A DNA stretch of 37,003 nucleotides from JAVKDP01 sp040222185. GTDB lineage: Bacteria; Bacteroidota; Rhodothermia; Balneolales; Balneolaceae. Below are positions 16,615-23,018 of the stretch, in pieces (within the stretch, counting starts at the first letter, position 1; the number at the start of each line of letters is the position of its first letter). The stretch is from contig JAVKDP010000114.1 of the NCBI GenBank assembly GCA_040222185.1, positions 1-37,003 of the forward strand, in the 5' to 3' direction. Made by a program: the position numbers and the translations under genes. Below the pieces are notes generated by a model, which saw only the letters and a list, made by a program, of their open reading frames with translations, was not told where the DNA came from and made no database searches.

Positions 16615-17256
16615 TCAACGGCTGGTTTTTACTTTCAAATCAGGATGTTCAACTTGTACTACCAGGTCAGTATCTCCAAGTACATCATCAACCAGCCCGT
16701 ACCTTTTCGCTTCAAGAGCATTTAAGAAACGATCTCTAAGAAAGAATTCTTCGATTTCCTTCCAACTATGCCCTGTATTCTTCCCGATAATATGAAATAA
16801 CTGCGCCTGAAGCCTTTCCTGTTCCCTGGTTGCAATCCGGACGTCTTCGGTATAGCCTTTCGCTCCTCCCCCTGTAGGATGCATATGAATAGTTGATTGA
16901 GGCAAAGCGTATCGGATGCCTTTCGTACCTGAGGTTAACAAAGCTGTAGCCATACTCCCTGAAAAACCAACGGCAACTGTAGAAACAGGAGCTGATATCA
17001 TTTGCATAGCGTCATAAATCCCAAGCCCGGCATACACACTTCCTCCGGGGCTTTGAATATACATATCGATCTTTTTCTCAGGATCCTGGCCATTCAAATA
17101 TAAAAGCTGTGCGATAACCACGTTCGCTACCTGATCGGTTATAGAAGTACCCAGGAAAATGATCCGCTCTTTGAGTAGAAGGCTATAAATATCATAGGCA
17201 CGTTCATTCCTGCCCACGTTGTCGATGACAACTGGAATTATATTAGATTCAATCAT
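16615..17256 (-). CDS. clpP: ATP-dependent Clp protease proteolytic subunit ClpP
   Basis: This 213-aa ClpP serine peptidase has the triad Ser101 (GFSGSM), His126 (IHMHP) and Asp175 (RDRFLNA). The spacing between them (25 and 49 residues) equals that of E. coli ClpP. YSLLLKERIIFLG, SPGGSVYAGLGIYDAM and the C-terminal EAKRYGLVDDVL are typical. The variant GFSGSM (usually GQAASM) and IHMHPTGG (usually MIHQPLGG) suggest a diverged paralogue. No clpX or trigger-factor gene adjoins it, as often happens for the main clpP. It follows a 91-aa gene by 10 bases and so appears to be the third gene of an ECF sigma factor operon. Confidence 0.95.
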   Translation of the reverse strand: MIESNIIPVVIDNVGRNERAYDIYSLLLKERIIFLGTSITDQVANVVIAQLLYLNGQDPEKKIDMYIQSPGGSVYAGLGIYDAMQMISAPVSTVAVGFSGSMATALLTSGTKGIRYALPQSTIHMHPTGGGAKGYTEDVRIATREQERLQAQLFHIIGKNTGHSWKEIEEFFLRDRFLNALEAKRYGLVDDVLGDTDLVVQVEHPDLKVKTSR

Positions 17257-17266
17257 TTATTTAAGA

Positions 17267-17542
17267 TTATGAGTTAGAGAATATCTCTCGCACTCTCAGC
17301 TGGAAATGTTTATTAGCTGGATTTAGCATGAGGTTTTGATGCAGGGTATTAAGATCCTTTTTCAGGCTTTTTCTTCCAAAATACCTGATGAGTTTGTACG
17401 CTTTCTCCTGCCACTTTACTTTGGCATTTAGTTCAGGATCAATAAGCAACCTGGCTTTCCAATACAGGTATTCTTCGGAATTTTTTTCAGCCTTTTGAAG
17501 TTGTATTTCAATGCTCCTTATTTCATTCAAAGAAGTCCGCAT
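17267..17542 (-). CDS. Small soluble protein between sigma factor and ClpP (candidate anti-sigma)
   Basis: The 91-aa, lysine-rich, helical protein has no membrane segment or signal peptide. The central sequence LYWKARLLIDPELNAKVKWQ resembles the N-terminal part of Bacteroidota anti-sigma proteins, in which a short helix is followed by a LLxDPEL-like stretch. The membrane anchor and outer domain are missing. It overlaps the sigma factor gene by 20 bases at its start and precedes clpP by 10 bases. A cytoplasmic sigma antagonist is the most natural guess from position and sequence, but I do not recognise a named family. Confidence 0.6.
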   Translation of the reverse strand: MRTSLNEIRSIEIQLQKAEKNSEEYLYWKARLLIDPELNAKVKWQEKAYKLIRYFGRKSLKKDLNTLHQNLMLNPANKHFQLRVREIFSNS

Positions 17543-18071
17543 AGCTTATCTCCTTTCGTTTAACTTCATCTCTCAGCTTCTCAAGGCACTTGTATTTTTG
17601 TACGGTAGCAGATCTTGTGCCTGAAAAGCCGTATTCCTCTGCAATATCATCCAGAGAGGCTCTTTGATAATAAAATGCTTTGAGCAGGTTCATACATTTA
17701 GCTCCTGCCACCTGGATAAACCGGATAAGCTTTCCCTGAACCGGTTTTTCATATTCTTCAACCGAAGATGCAATGGACTCTTCAAAATCTTCTATCTCAA
17801 CCCAATATTGACTCTCTTTAAATCTCTTGAACCAAATATATTTGGAGGTTTGAGTGATATAGGCTTCAGCATTTTCAATTTCTAAAGTATCGAGAGTAAC
17901 TTTTTCATGATAAATAATAAGCGCATCCTGAAAAACATCTTTTGCTTCTTCATAAGAACCTCCTCTTTTAGAAATATAGACAGCTACTACAGGGAATAAC
18001 TGCTCATAGAGTTCCATAAACTTTTCCTGCATTGAATAACTGGTTTCTTCTTTTGGTTCTATCATTTTCAT
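17523..18071 (-). CDS. ECF-type sigma-70 family RNA polymerase sigma factor
   Basis: This 182-aa protein shows sigma region 2 (SYEEAKDVFQDALIIYHEKV, then YITQTSKYIWFKRFKES) and sigma region 4 (LLKAFYYQRASLDDIAEEYG, TRSATVQKYKCLEKLRDEV). Region 3 is absent, as usual for ECF factors. The start could be the ATG at 18071 or the one two codons inside (18065). Transcription continues through a 91-aa gene and clpP, so the sigma factor probably heads that operon. The gap to the next gene upstream is 93 bases, which leaves room for a promoter. The regulon is unknown. Confidence 0.92.
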   Translation of the reverse strand: MKMIEPKEETSYSMQEKFMELYEQLFPVVAVYISKRGGSYEEAKDVFQDALIIYHEKVTLDTLEIENAEAYITQTSKYIWFKRFKESQYWVEIEDFEESIASSVEEYEKPVQGKLIRFIQVAGAKCMNLLKAFYYQRASLDDIAEEYGFSGTRSATVQKYKCLEKLRDEVKRKEISYADFFE

Positions 18072-18164
18072 AGTGTTCTTTATTACTACGTGTTTTAAGA
18101 AAACAAAGTATCACCAAAAAAAGACGATTATTTTTTAAACCTGTAAGAGTGCATAGTATTTGAT

Positions 18165-19097
18165 CTATTCTTTCCACCCTATTTCAATAGTAATTGGCAA
18201 ATGATCTGAACCAATTTCCTTGCCTACCCCACGATTAATTACTTCAATACCATTAGTTACGAAAGCGTGATCTATTGCAACGGAGATCAAACTCCATTGT
18301 GCATTCCAACTTGTGAATAATCCATATCCCAGCCTTGAATCTATTAATCCGATATCTTTAGTAAGTATTTTAAAGTTTGGAGAAAAAACAGTAGAGTTTA
18401 AATCTCCAATTAGTAGCACTTCTGATTCTTGATTCTTTATGAAATCATTTAATGCCTCAAACTGAGCATTTCTTGAACTAAAATATTGCTCCCCGACTGG
18501 TGGCAATGGATGGGTACCAATAATTTTCAACTCTTTATCGTCATGAAGTAGGGATACTAATATCGATGGAATACCAGTATTACTGAATCCAATATTCTGC
18601 ACATCTACTAATGGAACTTTACTTATGAGCCCTATACCAAAGTTATCACTCCTCGGAATCATTAATTTATAAGGATACTCTTCATCGATCCTCATAAGGC
18701 TTTTATCCCACTCTGAGTTAAGCTCCAGGAAAAAGATTATATCAAACTTTTCTTCATCTAAATAATCAATTACCCGGTTATACTCCTGGTTTGAAGAGAG
18801 CAAATTTAAAGCCGCTACTTTTAATCCTGTTTTTGAGTTCGTTTCTATAGCAGCTGGCAGATAAAATTTCATTAATGGAATTACCAATACCGAAGCTATA
18901 AAAACTGAAACCGCAACCTCCTTCCACTTTTTTGATGCTACTGCAAGAAGAGATACGAATACAAAATAAATGATATAGTAAACCCTAAAGTGGCTAAAGA
19001 CATCCAAAAACCAATGTAATTTCCCCAAGAAACCAAATAGAACAGGTAACATCCCGAGAATTAGCAACACCGGTATTATTTGTTGTTTTAACTTCAA
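18165..19097 (-). CDS. Membrane-anchored endonuclease/exonuclease/phosphatase (EEP) family protein
   Basis: This 310-aa protein has about three hydrophobic segments in residues 1-80 and then an EEP domain. The domain reads VAALNLLSSNQEYNRVIDYL, IIFFLELN, a GTHPLPP strand, LIGDLNSTVFSPNF and the C-terminal GSDHLPI. These supply the metal-binding asparagine, glutamate, aspartate and histidine residues of the family. The start is a TTG overlapping the TGA of the upstream gene (TTGA). The next internal ATG (16th codon) would remove most of the first helix. Substrates of such anchored EEP proteins may be phospholipids, nucleic acids or sugar phosphates. It is the last gene of a five-gene operon. 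Confidence 0.85.
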   Translation of the reverse strand: MKLKQQIIPVLLILGMLPVLFGFLGKLHWFLDVFSHFRVYYIIYFVFVSLLAVASKKWKEVAVSVFIASVLVIPLMKFYLPAAIETNSKTGLKVAALNLLSSNQEYNRVIDYLDEEKFDIIFFLELNSEWDKSLMRIDEEYPYKLMIPRSDNFGIGLISKVPLVDVQNIGFSNTGIPSILVSLLHDDKELKIIGTHPLPPVGEQYFSSRNAQFEALNDFIKNQESEVLLIGDLNSTVFSPNFKILTKDIGLIDSRLGYGLFTSWNAQWSLISVAIDHAFVTNGIEVINRGVGKEIGSDHLPITIEIGWKE

Positions 19098-20200
19098 TTT
19101 ATGCTGGACAAACTAGTATCATATTCACTTATTGATTCTCCCCAGTCGTACTTCTTAACCAACGAACGATAATCTGTTTTTCTCATCTCATCTATCTGCT
19201 TAATGGCAGATTTTAATGATATTTCCAACTCACCCTCCTTGTACAAACACCTTGGCTTAAGCTCCTCTGAAAGGTGCTCCGGGTAAGCAAGCCTGTTTGG
19301 TAAGATCGGTATACAATTACAATACATAGCTTCTACTACACTTCCGCCAAAAAAATCCTGGTTAGAAGTCACGGGTAAAATATCTGATTGATGTACCCAC
19401 CTGGCATACTCTTCAAAGCTTTCGGCGTAACCCCAATGCAGGATTTCATCGCTCAAACGTTCTTTAGCCTCATCAAAAACAGGAGGGTTAACATCATTTT
19501 GTTCACCCAGCACCACTAACCTAAACTTTACTCCTTTTTCTTTGAGCTTAAAAAGTGTTGAAAAGAATACTTCAGGGCATTTGTCATATTCCCACCTATG
19601 ATTCCAAAGAATAACGGGGTAGGTTTGCCGCTCCTTTGACTCAAATTTATCGAACCGGGCTAAATCCATGCCTAAGTACAGTACCTCACTCTTATCCCGG
19701 ATCAGTTCTACATTCTCTTTGCCCTGCTTATCAGGGAACTGATTCAGGAATTTTGGTAAAGCATCCAGGAAAGAGTCTCTGTGATAATGTGAGTTAAAAA
19801 ATACTCTATCAGCTACTAGTGCTGACGTATAATTTATGAATGCATAATGGTTATCCCTTTTGTTTTTAACATCCCGATCCTGGGGAGACCATGGATACGT
19901 AAGCTGATTTTCATGGAAGTAAATCGCTGTTGGTATGTTCTGTGATTTACTTCTGGTGAGTGACAGAAAAGTGGTTAAGTCCAACATTGAAGTAGCGAGA
20001 ATAAGATCCGGATTTTCGTCCTGATTCATAAACTGTTTTGCTAAAGAAATGGCACCTCCATGCATTCTCCATTTCCAATGTCTTCCGGGTAAGCTTAGTA
20101 TGTCGATTTGATGACCAGAATGCTTTTGCAGACCTTCAGCCCATTGACGGTGGGAACCTGAAAAAAAAGGTTCTAACAAAGTTATTTTGATGTTACTCAA
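19094..20200 (-). CDS. tRNA-queuosine alpha-mannosyltransferase-like glycosyltransferase (QTMAN/GTDC1 family)
   Basis: This 368-aa protein starts like the DUF3524/QTMAN family (ITLLEPFFSGSHRQWAEGLQ), then LPGRHWKWRMHGGA, YFHENQLTYPWSPQD and INYTSALVADRVFFNSHYHR. The C-terminal GT-B half has VILWNHRWEYDKCPE and the acceptor/donor region TSNQDFFGGSVVEAMYCNC followed by LAYPEHL. The animal homologue GTDC1 adds mannose to queuosine-34 of tRNA-Asp. Whether the bacterial protein uses tRNA is not shown by the sequence. The start is TTG, overlapping the end of the GNAT gene by 8 bases, and the family's first strand begins right there. It ends in a TTGA coupling with the EEP gene. Confidence 0.88.
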   Translation of the reverse strand: MSNIKITLLEPFFSGSHRQWAEGLQKHSGHQIDILSLPGRHWKWRMHGGAISLAKQFMNQDENPDLILATSMLDLTTFLSLTRSKSQNIPTAIYFHENQLTYPWSPQDRDVKNKRDNHYAFINYTSALVADRVFFNSHYHRDSFLDALPKFLNQFPDKQGKENVELIRDKSEVLYLGMDLARFDKFESKERQTYPVILWNHRWEYDKCPEVFFSTLFKLKEKGVKFRLVVLGEQNDVNPPVFDEAKERLSDEILHWGYAESFEEYARWVHQSDILPVTSNQDFFGGSVVEAMYCNCIPILPNRLAYPEHLSEELKPRCLYKEGELEISLKSAIKQIDEMRKTDYRSLVKKYDWGESISEYDTSLSSIN

Positions 20201-20639
20201 CTTCCCAGTAATAGAAATTATGCTCTTTATCTAATGTCCAGCCCGTTTTTGGATAAAGCCGGTTACCTACATAATTATCTTTTGCAGTTTCCAGGGTCAT
20301 CCCAACTGAACCTGTTTCTTTACAATGCCTTTTTGCTCGTTCAATTAATGCAATTGAATAGCCCATGGCTCTGTATTTAGGGTCAACAAACAAATCATTT
20401 AAAAGCCATCCTCTTTTCATCCGTGTAGATGAAAAAAGGGGATACAATTGAGTAAACCCGGTTGCCTTTCCATACGAGTTTCTAGTTATAAAAATTACAG
20501 ACTCATTTTTTTCAATTCTCTCTTTTAAGAAAGAATATGCTCCTTCTTTGTCCGATTCCTTTTCATAAAAAACACGATATCCATCAAATAGTTCTGTTAA
20601 CTCTTCAAGGTCATCGATTGTGGCCTGGTATATATTCAT
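20193..20639 (-). CDS. GNAT family N-acetyltransferase
   Basis: This 148-aa acetyltransferase has the GNAT fold. It begins with IYQATIDDLEELTELFDGY, carries the beta4 strand LNDLFVDPKYR, and the acetyl-CoA-binding turn RAMGYSIALIERAKRHC. The C-terminal part has NYVGNRLYPKTGW, the usual signature of small-molecule or protein acetyltransferases with the GW ending. It sits 2 bases after the lipocalin-like gene stop and overlaps the QTMAN gene by 8 bases, so it belongs to the same operon. The acceptor is unknown. Confidence 0.9.
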   Translation of the reverse strand: MNIYQATIDDLEELTELFDGYRVFYEKESDKEGAYSFLKERIEKNESVIFITRNSYGKATGFTQLYPLFSSTRMKRGWLLNDLFVDPKYRAMGYSIALIERAKRHCKETGSVGMTLETAKDNYVGNRLYPKTGWTLDKEHNFYYWEVE

Positions 20640-20641
20640 TA

Positions 20642-21346
20642 TTACTCCGGAAAGCTTCTTAGTCTTGAAAAAGTAAGTTTTATCTCATCTCTTTCCCAAA
20701 CCATAGTGTTTTCTTCAACAAAAGAAATTGCCCAGTAATCCAGAGGTTTAGAGTCATCATAGTACAAAATATCCAATACCGGACGATGGGCATCTACTTT
20801 CCAGATGCCAGATACTCTGCCATCCTTGGTAAAGTCACGGAAAAGATGATCTGGTCTTAAAAAAACGAACCTATTACCCGAAGGGTCAAATTCTTCAAGA
20901 GCATCTTTACCATTCCTTTCCGCTGAACTTAAATCCCATATCCCGGTTACCAGATCTGATGGTGATTTTGGCACCATTTCAATTCTCTGGTTATACACGG
21001 TTACTTCTTCCCCTTCTTCAACCCTCTTCCATGTCATAACATTTTCATCAATAAAGCTGACTTTAAAAGGTCCGAATGGATCATCATAACCGGTTTTAGG
21101 AACCATAGTAAGTTCCATCTTATCTGAATCAAACTCCCAGGCTCCATCCGAATTCTGTAACCAACCGTTACCACTTTCATAAGTTTGATCCGGGTTTATT
21201 TTGCTCCATCGGGCTATGGGAGTCCTTTCCTGGCTTCCTACTGTTACTTTAGTCACTTCCCAAAGTCCGATGACCTGGGCATTTGTTTCGCTTGCAAGAA
21301 ATGGTAATAATATTAGTATGAAAACTGTTGTCTTTATTCTTTTCAA
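20642..21346 (-). CDS. Secreted protein with two tandem lipocalin-like domains
   Basis: This 234-aa protein has a signal peptide (about 1-23, ending ETNA before QVI). The start is TTG; no in-frame ATG lies between the upstream gene stop and this codon. Two similar halves follow: GLWEVTKVTVG ... FKVSFIDENVMTWKRV and GIWDLSSAERNG ... WAISFVEENTMVWERD. Each half is close to 100 residues, as in lipocalin-like/DUF4488-type beta-barrels, indicating an internal duplication. The ligand is not evident. It is 15 bases after the COG2509 gene and 2 bases before the GNAT gene. Confidence 0.75.
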   Translation of the reverse strand: MKRIKTTVFILILLPFLASETNAQVIGLWEVTKVTVGSQERTPIARWSKINPDQTYESGNGWLQNSDGAWEFDSDKMELTMVPKTGYDDPFGPFKVSFIDENVMTWKRVEEGEEVTVYNQRIEMVPKSPSDLVTGIWDLSSAERNGKDALEEFDPSGNRFVFLRPDHLFRDFTKDGRVSGIWKVDAHRPVLDILYYDDSKPLDYWAISFVEENTMVWERDEIKLTFSRLRSFPE

Positions 21347-21361
21347 AATTCTACGCTTATT

Positions 21362-22912
21362 TTAAGTTAATGCTACTGCTTTGGCCACTTTCTCTCCATC
21401 TATAGCTGCGGATATAATTCCTCCTGCATATCCAGCTCCTTCTCCACATGGATATAAACCTTTAATCCGGACATGTTCAAGAGTTTCTTTGTCTCTGGGA
21501 ATCCGGACAGGAGATGAAGTCCTGGTTTCAGGAGCATGAACTACGGCATCATTGGTCATATATCCTTTCATAGACTGTCCGAAAGCCCTAAAACCGTTCT
21601 GTAGTGTCTTGTATATAAAATCTGGTAGCACTTCTCCTAATTCTACTGAGGCTATTCCCGGTGAGTATGAAGTTTTTGGCAGATCGCCTGATATTCTACC
21701 CTCTGTAAAGTCAACTAATCGCTGCGCCGGTGCAGTTTGAGTTTTACCTCCTAACTCCCAGGCTTTTTGCTCTATAGACTTCTGGAACTCAACAGCTGCT
21801 AAAGGTCCAAACTTTCTGAAGGGTTTAAAATCTTCTTCACTTAATTCTACTACAATACCTGAATTAGCTGTTGCTCTTGCCCTTCTGGATGAAGACCAAC
21901 CATTTGTTACAATCTCACCAGGGCTTGTAGCACAAGGTGCCACCACACCCCCCGGGCACATACAAAAGGAGTACACTCCACGGCCTCCAACCTGCCTAAC
22001 AATGCTGTATGGAGAAGCCGGAAGATATTTACTTCGCACGTCACATTTATACTGGATAGAATCAATAAGTGCCTGTGCGTGTTCAACACGAACACCTATT
22101 GCCAAAGGCTTGAGTTCTATTTCAATTTCTTTTTGATATAGTAGCTCAAAAATATCACGAGCTGAATGGCCCGTAGCTAAAATTACTTTATTGGCTTTGA
22201 AGGTTTCACCATTCAAAGTCTTAACTCCTCTTATTTCGCTCCCTGTTATCAGAAAATCGGTAACCCTGGTATTGAAACGTATTTCTCCTCCAAACTCAAT
22301 GATGCATTTTCGCATGTTTGCGATAATCCCGGGCAACTTATTTGTACCGATATGAGGATGTGCTTCTACCATGATATCTTTAACAGCACCAAAACCAACC
22401 AGTAGTTCTAATATTCTTTGAACATCTCCTCTCTTCTTTGATCGTGTATACAGCTTCCCATCCGAATAGGTCCCTGCTCCTCCTTCTCCAAAACAGTAGT
22501 TGGAGTCTTCATTTACAATATGGTCGACATTAATTCCTTTTAGGTCCTTTATCCTTTCCTTCACATCTTTGCCACGCTCCAGGACTATTGGCTTCTTCCC
22601 TTCTTCTATTAAACGTAAGGCTGCAAACAAACCCGCCGGTCCAGCTCCAATAATTAATACTTCTTCGGCATTTTTAACGTCCTGGTAATTCGGAAGGTGG
22701 ATTTTATTCTCAATAAAGTCTTCTCCGGCATATACCTGCACTTTCAGGTTAACTATGATATTCCTTTGCCTTGCATCAATAGAGCGTTTTAGAATCTCGA
22801 TATGCCTGATCTCAGAGTTTTCGATCCTGGTTTTATCTGAGACGTACTTCTTAAGAAGCTCTGGCTCACCAGCTATTTCAGGAGAAACTCTAAGTTGAAG
22901 CTCTTTTTGCAT
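21362..22912 (-). CDS. FAD-dependent oxidoreductase of the COG2509 family
   Basis: This 516-aa flavoprotein has a roughly 80-residue N-terminal domain and then the dinucleotide-binding fold VLIIGAGPAGLFAALRLIEE. YCFGEGGAGTYSDGKLYTRS, EAHPHIGTNKLPG, VILATGHSARDIFELL and the C-terminal GLYPCGEGAGYAGGIISAA follow, all typical of the COG2509 uncharacterised FAD-dependent dehydrogenases. The repeated glycine/cysteine stretch SFCMCPGGVVAP is also conserved in this family. The exact reaction is not known. It is the first gene of the five-gene minus-strand operon, and its ATG sits 4 bases after a hairpin at 22917-22949. Confidence 0.9.
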   Translation of the reverse strand: MQKELQLRVSPEIAGEPELLKKYVSDKTRIENSEIRHIEILKRSIDARQRNIIVNLKVQVYAGEDFIENKIHLPNYQDVKNAEEVLIIGAGPAGLFAALRLIEEGKKPIVLERGKDVKERIKDLKGINVDHIVNEDSNYCFGEGGAGTYSDGKLYTRSKKRGDVQRILELLVGFGAVKDIMVEAHPHIGTNKLPGIIANMRKCIIEFGGEIRFNTRVTDFLITGSEIRGVKTLNGETFKANKVILATGHSARDIFELLYQKEIEIELKPLAIGVRVEHAQALIDSIQYKCDVRSKYLPASPYSIVRQVGGRGVYSFCMCPGGVVAPCATSPGEIVTNGWSSSRRARATANSGIVVELSEEDFKPFRKFGPLAAVEFQKSIEQKAWELGGKTQTAPAQRLVDFTEGRISGDLPKTSYSPGIASVELGEVLPDFIYKTLQNGFRAFGQSMKGYMTNDAVVHAPETRTSSPVRIPRDKETLEHVRIKGLYPCGEGAGYAGGIISAAIDGEKVAKAVALT

Positions 22913-22916
22913 GAAT

Positions 22917-22949
22917 AGGATTTTTTATTTCCCGAAAATAAAAAATCCT
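22917..22949 (-). repeat. AT-rich hairpin just upstream of the COG2509 start
   Basis: On the plus strand AGGATTTTTTATTT (22917-22930) and its reverse complement (22936-22949) form a perfect 14-bp hairpin with a 5-base loop. The hairpin lies 4 bases upstream of the COG2509 ATG. Its outer end shares bases with the neighbouring terminator hairpin (22943-22986), so both cannot form at the same time. Confidence 0.6.
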
Positions 22950-22986
22950 GGTGCCGAATTACTTACAAAGTTTCGACACCAGGATT
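22943..22986 (-). terminator. Intrinsic terminator for the LVIVD gene, minus strand
   Basis: Read on the minus strand, AAATCCTGGTGTCGAA (22986-22971) pairs with TTCGGCACCAGGATTT (22958-22943) over 16 bp. One pair is a G-U wobble, and the loop is about 12 bases. The following bases continue as TTTATTTT, a T-rich run. It is 33 bases after the stop of the LVIVD-repeat gene, so it ends that transcript. On the plus strand the wobble becomes a C-A mismatch, which argues for use on the minus strand. Confidence 0.75.
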
Positions 22987-23018
22987 TATTTAAAAGCTAT
23001 GTTTTAGCTACCAGTCTA

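Noticed and set aside
18072..18164. TAnnTTTG-type promoter before the sigma factor gene
   Set aside because: A TACTTTG sequence is present on the minus strand but its spacing does not fit the Bacteroidota consensus and no matching upstream box is placed properly.
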